DNA of 15,805 bases, from contig CAZWUZ010000054.1 of assembly GCA_964637655.1 (NCBI GenBank), positions 1-15,805 on the forward strand. The letters run 5' to 3'. Below are positions 7,521-14,304 of this stretch, piece by piece. The notes under the pieces are model-generated. The model ran no database searches and was not told where the DNA came from. It saw only the letters and a list, made by a program, of their open reading frames with translations. The translations under genes and the position numbers were made by a program. This DNA comes from CAZWUZ01 sp964637655 [NCBI: uncultured bacterium]. GTDB taxonomy: Bacteria; DAOPZR01. The first letter of the stretch is position 1. Every line of letters starts with the position of its first letter.

Positions 7521-9000
7521 CCGGAACACGGCTGTCGCTGTCGCCGCGCTGGCCTACCTGTCTACCATGCTGCTGTACGGCCTGCGCGATGTCGCCCTTC
7601 CCTACGGTGATATCCACGAGTTCTATGACCTTCGGTTTGCGCCGTTCGCCACCGGTCGTCCGCTCACTTTCGTCCTCTACCGCGCCTGTGTTTCCGCTGC
7701 CTCGCTTGGCGATACGGTTCGTTATCTCCCCCTGCTGCTCAACACCGCCACCTTGCTCTGCCTCGGCATCTTCCTCTGGCGTCTGGTTGTGCGCGCTGCC
7801 GGCACCTTCGCCGGGGCAACCGCTCTGCTGCTGTTCGCAACCTCCCCTTTCAATCTCGCGCTTGGCTATGGGTTTGCTACCCATCAGCTGCATGCGCTGG
7901 CCTGTTGCCTGTTTGCCTGCTGGGCACTACTCGCGGGGAAAGGCCTTCCGGCACGCTGGAGTGTGGCTCTGGGGATGGCCGCTGCCTCTCTCTTCTCCTA
8001 CACGGTCTATCCACTCATCGCTGCCTTCTGGCTGCTGCTACTGTTCGCGCGCGAATATCGTTCTCACCTGCCGCTTCTGACGGTATGCCTGTTGGCAGTC
8101 CACAGTCCGGTCTTGCTCATGCCGGAATGGCGTGAGGCGCGACTCGCCGACTATGCCGCCAATCTCGCGCTCGGTCCCCGCTACACCTCCACGCTTTCCT
8201 TTTCGTATTTCCCGCTGCTCGCCAGCATGAGCGAGGGCGCTGTCCGTTCCGGTGCCTGCCTGTTCGCCGCCATCGCCGGCCTTCCCCTCTGCCGACGGCG
8301 GTCATGCCTGATTCTGTGCATCCTGCTCCCGCTGCTCACCGTTTGGGCCATGCATTTCGCCGGTGCCTCAAAACTGTCCCGTACCTATTGCTGGGTGCTG
8401 CCCTTCTGGTATGCTGCAGCCGGATTCGGCATCACGTTCCTCGCCCGCAGCGGCAGAGGAGGGCGTCTGCTGGCTGTTCTCGTGCTCGGTACTGCCATTG
8501 CCGCCGGCATGCAGCAACAGCAAACATTCTGGCGGATATTTCATACTGCCCCGCTCGTCGCCCGCGACTTCAATACGCGGGGAATCAGCGAAGTGATCTG
8601 CCTGGGAAACAGTGATTTCATGCCCGTCCCCTACGGTGTGCGTCACCGCAACGTGCAGTATTTTGAACTGGAGGGAATCCCGCCGGAAACTCCAATGCTG
8701 CTGAACCGGTATTCCGGAGTCATGCTCTACCGTACCATGGAAGAGCACCTGCGTCTTGCCCGGCTCTATAATTGGCTCCCCGCGCTGGCCACGTATCCCG
8801 GAGTATGTGAGTTGCCGCTGTTTGTAACCCATAATGAGGCATCGTTTCACTTCTGGTTGCGCCATCCGGAAATCGCTGCTGCGCCCGGTCCGGTAAAGCT
8901 CACCACGGTTGGAGTAGTACGCCATGCGCTCGCCACAGTCCCATGGACTGCTAGCGGGGAAAACGACTTGTACCGCGATGAACGCGTGCAGGTCGACTGA
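7492..9000 (+). CDS. Multispan membrane protein, possible GT-C-type glycosyltransferase
   Basis: I do not recognise the family of this 502-residue protein. It begins with a short basic N-terminus and a hydrophobic segment (NTAVAVAALAYLSTMLLYGL), then a loop with acidic and aromatic residues (YGDIHEFYDL). Roughly eight to ten hydrophobic helices follow up to about residue 345, and the last ~150 residues look soluble. An acidic first loop after TM1, many helices and a soluble C-terminal domain match the general plan of GT-C transferases that use polyprenyl-phosphate sugars. The neighbouring GT2 would supply such a donor, so the assignment is inference from topology and context. ATG 7492 overlaps the SDR gene by 29 bp; starting at the next ATG (7567) would remove most of the first hydrophobic segment. 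No convincing Shine-Dalgarno sequence is seen, so translation may depend on coupling. Confidence 0.65.
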   Translation: MRISSPKFCSRNTAVAVAALAYLSTMLLYGLRDVALPYGDIHEFYDLRFAPFATGRPLTFVLYRACVSAASLGDTVRYLPLLLNTATLLCLGIFLWRLVVRAAGTFAGATALLLFATSPFNLALGYGFATHQLHALACCLFACWALLAGKGLPARWSVALGMAAASLFSYTVYPLIAAFWLLLLFAREYRSHLPLLTVCLLAVHSPVLLMPEWREARLADYAANLALGPRYTSTLSFSYFPLLASMSEGAVRSGACLFAAIAGLPLCRRRSCLILCILLPLLTVWAMHFAGASKLSRTYCWVLPFWYAAAGFGITFLARSGRGGRLLAVLVLGTAIAAGMQQQQTFWRIFHTAPLVARDFNTRGISEVICLGNSDFMPVPYGVRHRNVQYFELEGIPPETPMLLNRYSGVMLYRTMEEHLRLARLYNWLPALATYPGVCELPLFVTHNEASFHFWLRHPEIAAAPGPVKLTTVGVVRHALATVPWTASGENDLYRDERVQVD

Positions 9001-9144
9001 TAGCATGTCTTCCATCACCCGGTTGAGGATGAACTGTATGATGTCGTTCTGCTTTGTTCGTCATTCGGCATCAGCTGGTATGCTGCACTGGGGCGCTCTG
9101 GGGTGTGCAGCTAGCGTAGCGGCCTGGTTGTGCATGGTGCCCAT
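9001..9144 (+). promoter_or_regulatory. 144-bp intergenic region with weak promoter candidate and inverted repeat
   Basis: This is the largest gap in the plus-strand gene series. It holds the 7-bp inverted repeat GCTGCAC (9082-9088) / GTGCAGC (9105-9111) with a 16-nt centre and no T-run. A poor promoter candidate is TTGTTC (9054-9059), 19 bp, TATGCT (9079-9084). A second TATGCT at 9144-9149 has no good -35. The gap may separate a second transcript starting with the radical SAM gene, but the evidence is weak. Confidence 0.3.
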
Positions 9145-10212
9145 ATGCTAAGTACCATGCTAACACATCGCGCCACACAACGACGTCTGTTGCGCGCGGT
9201 CGCGGAGTGGTATGTACGTGCGGGGTTCGGTGGCGGGGTGCGCCCGCTTTCCGCCTCGGTCTATCTGACCAATGCCTGCAACCTCGACTGCGAATTCTGT
9301 TACGTGAAGCAGGCGCGCCCCGCGTCCCAGACTATGCCACGGGCGATGTTCGACAGCGTTATCCGCGACCTCGGGGAACTCGGCATCGTCTATCTGTCGC
9401 TGACGGGTGGGGAACCGCTGCTCCTCCCCGACATCGTCGAGCGGGTCGCGCAGGCGCGCGCGGCCGGCATCCCCTACCTGCACATGGTAAGCAATGCGGA
9501 GTTGCTGACCGCCGACAAGGCCCGCGCGCTGCATGCAGCGGGTCTGACAGAGCTTTCCGTCTCGCTCGACGGTTGGGAAGCGGGTCATGACCGCCGCCGG
9601 GGAAAAGCCGGGCTCTTCGCACAGGTCTGGCCGCTGCTGCAGGAAATCCGCCGGACGGTACCGGACCTGCTGCTCGTGGTCAATAGCGTGGTGATGGACG
9701 ACAACCTCGATGAACTGCGCACGCTCACTACCGCGTCACGAAAGGCCGGGCTGTACCACAAGTTTCAGCCGGAACTGGCGTGGAACAACGTGAAGCCAGC
9801 GCTCAACGAATCAGCAGCGGTTCGCCTCGCTGAATTCTGCACGACCATGGCGACTCAACCACACGTGCTCAACAGCCGAACCTTCCTGTCATGGATGCCG
9901 CGTTTCCGCCGCACCGGGCACGTCCCTGCTATCGCCGGCCCCTGCCTCTACGCCACACACCATGTGAAGATTATCGAAACGGGCGACGTTTTCCCCTGCT
10001 ATCTCGGCTGCGAAGGGCATTGCCGCTTCCACTATGATGGCGATCTGCACCGCCTGCTTGCCTCCGACGCCTATCGCGCCATGGTCACGGGGTTGCGCGC
10101 CTGCCGCGCCTGCACGCAGCAGATGTTCGTCTGCTACCTCGAACCGCGCCTTGTCTTCCCGGTCGGGCACTACCTGCGCCACGCGCTGGGGCGACGCGGG
10201 GTGCGCCCGTGA
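9145..10212 (+). CDS. Radical SAM protein with Cys-rich C-terminal (SPASM/twitch-like) domain
   Basis: The 355-residue protein has a radical SAM motif C45-x3-C49-x2-C52 (NACNLDCEFCY) and a GGEP motif at 88-91. The C-terminal region carries seven cysteines in the patterns GPC-Y, FPCYLGC, HC, CRAC and VCY, as in SPASM or twitch domains that bind extra Fe-S clusters. Unlike the three minus-strand radical SAM proteins it has no B12-binding-type domain, so it belongs to a different branch (MoaA/PqqE-like architecture). The substrate is unknown; relatives act on peptides, cofactors and lipids. I chose ATG 9145 because GGTG (9136-9139) lies 5 nt upstream; GTG 9130 and ATG 9157 are alternatives, and homology to the family clearly starts later. 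The TGA overlaps the GTG of the following AlkP-fold gene (GTGA, 10209-10212), so the two products probably work on one pathway. Confidence 0.85.
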   Translation: MLSTMLTHRATQRRLLRAVAEWYVRAGFGGGVRPLSASVYLTNACNLDCEFCYVKQARPASQTMPRAMFDSVIRDLGELGIVYLSLTGGEPLLLPDIVERVAQARAAGIPYLHMVSNAELLTADKARALHAAGLTELSVSLDGWEAGHDRRRGKAGLFAQVWPLLQEIRRTVPDLLLVVNSVVMDDNLDELRTLTTASRKAGLYHKFQPELAWNNVKPALNESAAVRLAEFCTTMATQPHVLNSRTFLSWMPRFRRTGHVPAIAGPCLYATHHVKIIETGDVFPCYLGCEGHCRFHYDGDLHRLLASDAYRAMVTGLRACRACTQQMFVCYLEPRLVFPVGHYLRHALGRRGVRP

Positions 10213-11660
10213 ACGTCCGCCGCGCCGCGTGGTGGGAGGACTGGGGCGTCCGCGGCCTCTACTTCTTCAACACCATTGATACCCACACGCTGGTAGCCGT
10301 CACCGTCGCACTCGGTGTGTTGTACTGGCCGGTCGAGGCGTCGTGGATTCCCACCTCGACGGTATGCTCTGCGTGTGAAAGTTGTCACCTTATCAGCTGG
10401 CGCACTATCTCCACCGGACTCTTCCTCGTGCTCCTACCACACTACGTTGCCTACCGGCTCGCCGATTTTCACCCTGCCATCATTCCCGTCGGCCTGCTGG
10501 TCGTCCTGGTCCATGTTCTCGATTCAGGCCGGTGGCTGCTACTCGGCCTGACTGCTGCCGCGGTGGCCGCCTATGTGCTGATCAGCCAGCTGTTCCTGCT
10601 GGGCCTTCCCAATGTTCTGGTCAAACGCGACTGGACCATCCCGTTCCGCATGATGATCAATGCGCTGACGACTATCGCCCCGACCACCACCAGCACCCTG
10701 ATGTCATTCATCTTCCCCTTTCTCATTGCCGGGGCGGCGGTCACGCTTGATTACGGCGGGGTCGGCCTCGCCGGCACAGGGTTGGCCGTACTCACGCTTG
10801 CCGCGCTCATCGTCCGTCGCGGCCTGCGTCGATACACACGGCCGCTGCCGCCCGTTGTGCTAAAAAAACAGCCGCAACAGGTCCGGCGCATCATCATGCT
10901 CAATATCGATGGCATGCGCCTGGACATATTTCGTCGCGCTGAATACGGGCTTTTCCGGGAATGGGAGCGGCAGGGAGTGTCATTCCCCCGTGGGCTGACC
11001 ACAGTTTACCGTGCGCTGACCAACCCCGCCTTTGCCAGCATCCTCACCGGTGTGCATCCGCCGGTGCACGGGCTCCTTTCCAACAATTACGGCGCGCGGA
11101 TCAAAGTCACCGGGCTCCCCGACCTCTTCCCGACACGCCTCTACGGGTCGATGCATATCAGGCATTTTTCCAAACCGTCGTGGGAGTGCGCGGTGGCGAC
11201 GCTCATCGGGCAGTCGACGCTCGACGCTGACCGTGCGCTCATGACGCAGCTGCGTGAAGATGTTGCTCATGACCGGCACAAACTCCACATCTATGATTTG
11301 AGCAACGTTGACCACACGGGGCATGTCTACGGCAGTGAAAACCGTGCCTACGCCGATGCGCTTTTCCCCGCGCAGGAATTGCTGTGGGAGTTTTTCTGCC
11401 ACCTGCGCGATACTGGCTTCTTTGCTGACGGAGCGTGTTTCCTGATGTCTGACCATGGCATTGCCGGCATCGACCATTCCTACATGCTGCATCCCGCCGA
11501 ACGCTACGTGCCATTTATCGCCGTCGGGCCGGGGATGCCTGCAGGACACGCACTCACCCTGCCCGCGAACATCACCGATATTGCCCCAACAATATGTGCC
11601 CTGTTCGGCCGCCCGCCCGTTCCGGGCATGCTCGGCCGCATCCTCCCCTTGTGGGAATAA
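10209..11660 (+). CDS. Membrane-anchored alkaline-phosphatase-superfamily phosphodiesterase/transferase
   Basis: The 483-residue protein has about five hydrophobic segments in residues 25-205, then a soluble AlkP-superfamily domain. The visible catalytic pattern is LNIDGMRLD (metal ligand D234), RALTNPAFASILTGVHP (probable nucleophile T271), YDLSNVDHTGH (D368, H372) and MSDHGI (D415, H416), with a late H-containing stretch (IDHSYMLHPAE). This matches type I phosphodiesterase/nucleotide pyrophosphatase and phospho-group transferases, which act outside the cytoplasmic membrane. A membrane-tethered enzyme beside glycan genes suggests adding or removing a phospho-substituent on a glycolipid, by analogy with PIG-N-type transferases (inference). 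The first loop contains C53-x2-C56-x2-C59-H60. It starts at GTG 10209, with GGTG at 10200-10203 placed 5 nt upstream, overlapping the radical SAM stop. Confidence 0.82.
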   Translation: MNVRRAAWWEDWGVRGLYFFNTIDTHTLVAVTVALGVLYWPVEASWIPTSTVCSACESCHLISWRTISTGLFLVLLPHYVAYRLADFHPAIIPVGLLVVLVHVLDSGRWLLLGLTAAAVAAYVLISQLFLLGLPNVLVKRDWTIPFRMMINALTTIAPTTTSTLMSFIFPFLIAGAAVTLDYGGVGLAGTGLAVLTLAALIVRRGLRRYTRPLPPVVLKKQPQQVRRIIMLNIDGMRLDIFRRAEYGLFREWERQGVSFPRGLTTVYRALTNPAFASILTGVHPPVHGLLSNNYGARIKVTGLPDLFPTRLYGSMHIRHFSKPSWECAVATLIGQSTLDADRALMTQLREDVAHDRHKLHIYDLSNVDHTGHVYGSENRAYADALFPAQELLWEFFCHLRDTGFFADGACFLMSDHGIAGIDHSYMLHPAERYVPFIAVGPGMPAGHALTLPANITDIAPTICALFGRPPVPGMLGRILPLWE

Positions 11661-11701
11661 GTTCACTTGCCGGGCAAAGACCGCCCCAAAACAGGTTGGA
11701 T

Positions 11702-11730
11702 TTGACGATACGTTGCCGATATGCTAAAAA
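11702..11730 (+). promoter_or_regulatory. Promoter of tRNA-Glu
   Basis: TTGACG (11702-11707), a 17-bp spacer and TAAAAA (11725-11730) preceded by TGC (extended -10) form a strong sigma-70-type promoter. +1 is expected at about 11737, only about 2 nt before the mature tRNA 5' end. Confidence 0.6.
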
Positions 11731-11738
11731 GCCATCGT

Positions 11739-11813
11739 GGCGCCATAGTCTAGTGGTTAGGACGTCGCCCTCTCACGGCGAAAACACGGGTTCGAGTCCC
11801 GTTGGCGCTACCA
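11739..11813 (+). tRNA. tRNA-Glu, anticodon CUC, CCA encoded
   Basis: A full cloverleaf can be folded. The acceptor stem is GGCGCCA (11739-11745) with TGGCGCT (11803-11809), whose first pair is G.U. The D stem is GTC (11748-11750) with GAC (11761-11763). The anticodon stem TCGCC/GGCGA encloses loop CTCTCAC (11770-11776), giving anticodon CTC for glutamate codon GAG. The T arm is ACGGG-TTCGAGT-CCCGT (11786-11802). Discriminator A is at 11810 and the encoded CCA at 11811-11813. Only one base separates it from the stop codon of the convergent aminotransferase gene. Confidence 0.95.
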
Positions 11814-11814
11814 C

Positions 11815-12891
11815 TTATTCCAGACAATTCTTCAGTATGTCTCCCCACTGAACAGCTTGTGCTCTGCCTTCAGGCACCGGCAGGGACAGTATCTCGCGCA
11901 GCAACTTGTCGGCCACCGGCAAAACGTCCCGGGTCCCATACGCAGCGGAACGATGCAAACGGTAGGGATAATGTACCTGCGTCGGTATGCCTTGAGCGTG
12001 CAGCAGGCGCCGCAACCGGTCACGCTGCGGCACACACATCACCAGCTGATGCCAGGCGTGCTCACCGGCGGTCTTTTGACTGACAGTTCCCACTACCGTC
12101 AACAGCGCACGCGCAGCAGCAGCGCGCCGGCGCCGGGCCGCTGCACTCTGCCGCAGACGCAGGCGCAGCACTGCCGCCTGCAGTTCGTCAATGCGACTGT
12201 TGGTACCCGGTTCGGTAAATTCGCGTTCGCTGCTCCGGCCGTAATCCGCCAGCTGCCGCAAGCGTCGCGCCAGCCGTGCGCTGTTCGTCACTGCCATCCC
12301 AGCGTCACCCAGCGCAGCGAGTGTCTTGGTCGGGTAGAAGCTGAACGCGCCGATGTCGCCGAAAGTACCGACCTGCCGGTTGCGCCAGCGGGCACCGAAC
12401 GCCTGGCAGGCATCCTCGATCACGCGCAGGTTGTGGCGGCGGGCGAGGCGCAGGATGTCGTCCATCGGCGCCGGGCATCCGTAGATATGCACGGGCAGCA
12501 GCGCCTTCGTGCGGGAGGTAATCTTTCTGTGCGCGTCAGCCGGGTCGAGGGTCCAGTCATCAGGTTTGACATCGGCGTACACCGGTTTTGCACCGGCCAG
12601 TTTGATGGCCGCCACCGTCGCCACGCAGGTAAATGCCGGCACAATCACCTCGTCGCCGGTGCCGATATCCAGTGCCCGCAGGGCTAGGTGCAGGGCATCG
12701 GTCCCCGAGGCAAGCGCTACCGCATGACGACAAGCGCAGGCGGAGGCAAACTCCCGTTCCAGGGCCGCCGTCTGCGGCCCTTTCAGAAATACCCCGCTGG
12801 CCAAGATACGGTCCCAAACCTTGAGAATGGCGCGGCGCTCTGCCGGCGGCACCCGCAGATCACGGAAGGGGGGCAGCCGGCGAACGGTCAT
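11815..12891 (-). CDS. DegT/DnrJ/EryC1/StrS-family PLP aminotransferase (sugar aminotransferase)
   Basis: The 358-residue protein has the usual length for the family and intact motifs. These are GPQTAALEREFA (38-49), the phosphate-binding SGTDALHLAL (62-71), IVPAFTCVATVAAI (83-96), the cofactor-contacting EDACQAFGA with D160 and Q163 (159-167), and the PLP-binding lysine K189 in FSFYPTKTLAALGDAG. A tail motif N-SRIDELQAA follows. Such enzymes transaminate keto-NDP-sugars, for example NDP-3- or 4-keto-6-deoxyhexoses, for glycan or secondary-metabolite synthesis. ATG 12891 overlaps the tyrS stop as ATGA (12888-12891); a longer in-frame reading to 13194 lies inside tyrS and shows no homology. 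It is apparently transcribed from the tyrS promoter. The product may feed the glycan cluster on the other side of the tRNA (inference). Confidence 0.9.
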   Translation of the reverse strand: MTVRRLPPFRDLRVPPAERRAILKVWDRILASGVFLKGPQTAALEREFASACACRHAVALASGTDALHLALRALDIGTGDEVIVPAFTCVATVAAIKLAGAKPVYADVKPDDWTLDPADAHRKITSRTKALLPVHIYGCPAPMDDILRLARRHNLRVIEDACQAFGARWRNRQVGTFGDIGAFSFYPTKTLAALGDAGMAVTNSARLARRLRQLADYGRSSEREFTEPGTNSRIDELQAAVLRLRLRQSAAARRRRAAAARALLTVVGTVSQKTAGEHAWHQLVMCVPQRDRLRRLLHAQGIPTQVHYPYRLHRSAAYGTRDVLPVADKLLREILSLPVPEGRAQAVQWGDILKNCLE

Positions 12892-14168
12892 TGCGTGCGC
12901 AGGGTGTACTTCTGCTTCTTGCCCTTCATCAGTTCTGCCGTGCCGGCGGCAAACGCGGCTGCGGTCAGGGGGCAGGCGATGTCGGACACCACCGCGCCGT
13001 TGAGGCGGACCCCCCCCTGCTGGATGAGCCGGCGGCCCTCGCCCAGCGAAGCGCAGATGCCCGCTTCGACCAGCAGTTTCACCAGCGGCTTGCCGGCGGC
13101 AAGGTCCGCCGCGCTGACCGTGATGACGTTCAGCGTCTCCGCCGCGGCCGTCGCTGCCGCATCGATGCCGCATTCCCGCCGCAGCATCTCCCAATCGGCG
13201 TCTGGCATGCCGAACTGCTGCCGCTCGAAGGCCAGCGCCGCAGTCGCCGCGTCTCTGCCATGCACCATCTCCGTCACACGGAAAGCGAGGATGCTCTTCG
13301 CCTTGTTGAGGTCGCGGTCGCGCCAGGCGCTGTAGCGGACGATATCGTCGAGCGGGACAAAGGTGAAGAACTTGAGGAACCGTTCGACATCGCGGTCGTC
13401 GCTGTTGCGCCAGTACTGGTAGAACTCGTTGACCGGGGTCTTCGCCGCGTCAAGCCAGACCGCCCCCTTCTCCGTCTTGCCCATCTTGCCGCCCGACGCG
13501 GTGGTGAGCAGCGGCAGGGTGAAGGCGCACGCCTCTTTCGTCGTGACACGGCGGATGAGGTCGATGCCGGCGAGCATGTTCGACCACTGGTCATCGCCCC
13601 CCAGTTGCATCGTGCATTGTTCCGTGCGGAAGAGGTGCAGAAAATCATACGCCTGCAGCAGCATGTAGTTGAACTCGAGGAACGAGAGCCCGGCCTCCTT
13701 GTCGAGCCGCGCCTTGAAACACTCGGCGGTGAGCATGCGATTGACGGAGAAGTGTGCCCCTACGTCGCGCAGGAAATCGATGTAGTTCTGCTGATTGAGC
13801 CAGTCGCCGTTGTTGAGCAGCAGCGCCTTCCCCGCGGAGAAATCGAGGATGCGCCCGAGCTGCGCGCGGATCCCCGCGAGGTTCTTCGCCAGCTGCTCGT
13901 CGGTGAGCATGGAGCGCATGGCGTCCTTGCCCGACGGATCGCCGATGCGCGCGGTTGCCCCCCCGACAATGGCGATGGGGCGGTGCCCCGCGCGCTGCAA
14001 CTGCGCCAGCGCCATCACCGGCAGCATGTGCCCGACATGGAGCGAGTCGGCGGTCGGGTCGAAGCCGGCATAGCAGGTCACCGGCCGGTCGAATACCGCG
14101 CGCAGGTCAGGCGTAGTGGTCTGTTTGATGAACCCGCGCGCGCTCAGAACGTCATGCACATTTTCCAT
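12888..14168 (-). CDS. tyrS: Tyrosyl-tRNA synthetase
   Basis: This class I synthetase charges tRNA-Tyr in the cytoplasm. The 426 residues are close to the ~420-residue bacterial type. Visible motifs are CYAGFDPTADSL, HVGH (44-47, HIGH signature), IVGGATARIGDPSG, QLGGDDQWSN, and KMGKT (228-232, KMSKS signature) followed by EKGAVWLD. A C-terminal S4 RNA-binding domain spans about 360-425 (LVEAGICASLGEGRRLIQQG). Two ATGs lie close together. I prefer 14168 over 14174 because AGGA (14175-14178) is 6 nt upstream of 14168 but directly abuts 14174. The predicted leader is about 23 nt, too short for a T-box, so tRNA-dependent riboswitch control is unlikely. The gene overlaps the downstream sugar aminotransferase by 4 bp, an unusual partner for a housekeeping gene. 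Confidence 0.97.
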   Translation of the reverse strand: MENVHDVLSARGFIKQTTTPDLRAVFDRPVTCYAGFDPTADSLHVGHMLPVMALAQLQRAGHRPIAIVGGATARIGDPSGKDAMRSMLTDEQLAKNLAGIRAQLGRILDFSAGKALLLNNGDWLNQQNYIDFLRDVGAHFSVNRMLTAECFKARLDKEAGLSFLEFNYMLLQAYDFLHLFRTEQCTMQLGGDDQWSNMLAGIDLIRRVTTKEACAFTLPLLTTASGGKMGKTEKGAVWLDAAKTPVNEFYQYWRNSDDRDVERFLKFFTFVPLDDIVRYSAWRDRDLNKAKSILAFRVTEMVHGRDAATAALAFERQQFGMPDADWEMLRRECGIDAAATAAAETLNVITVSAADLAAGKPLVKLLVEAGICASLGEGRRLIQQGGVRLNGAVVSDIACPLTAAAFAAGTAELMKGKKQKYTLRTQ

Positions 14169-14174
14169 ACGCAT

Positions 14175-14178
14175 TCCT
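14175..14178 (-). promoter_or_regulatory. Ribosome binding site that fixes the tyrS start
   Basis: On the minus strand AGGA lies 6 nt before ATG 14168 and 0 nt before ATG 14174. This favours 14168 as the start codon. Confidence 0.6.
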
Positions 14179-14197
14179 GTCGTTACATTGATTGCGT

Positions 14198-14226
14198 ATA
14201 GTAGCGTATCGCACCGTCGGCGTCAA
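14198..14226 (-). promoter_or_regulatory. tyrS promoter
   Basis: On the minus strand, TTGACG (complement of 14221-14226), a 17-bp spacer and TACTAT (complement of 14198-14203) form a good sigma-70-type promoter. +1 is expected at about 14191. The -35 is only 2 bp from the -35 of the oppositely oriented promoter. Confidence 0.65.
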
Positions 14227-14228
14227 CC

Positions 14229-14257
14229 TTGACGGCGACGGCGGAGTCGGGTATGGT
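14229..14257 (+). promoter_or_regulatory. Promoter of the COG3379-like phosphohydrolase gene
   Basis: TTGACG (14229-14234), a 17-bp spacer and TATGGT (14252-14257) form the plus-strand half of a divergent promoter pair. An overlapping alternative -10 is TATCCT at 14257-14262 preceded by TGG. The leader would be about 40 nt and contains GGAAGGGG (14285-14292) before ATG 14305. Confidence 0.55.
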
Positions 14258-14304
14258 ATCCTCTGGCCGAGCGGCAGCAACCGCGGAAGGGGAATACCGG
14301 CGTA

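Noticed and set aside
11739-11813. tRNA-Glu as an integration site (att) for a mobile element
   Set aside because: No integrase gene and no second copy of the tRNA 3' end was seen in the window.
14169-14197. T-box riboswitch upstream of tyrS
   Set aside because: The promoter leaves only a ~23-nt leader, far too short for a T-box and its terminator/antiterminator.
12891-14201. Long open frame (436 codons) on the plus strand opposite tyrS
   Set aside because: It lies entirely antisense to a convincing tyrS, has no recognisable motif, and its composition is what GC-rich antisense frames show.
14221-14234. CGTCAACCTTGACG as a repressor operator palindrome
   Set aside because: Both arms are already explained as -35 boxes at exactly 17 bp from good -10 boxes; a separate operator is not needed.
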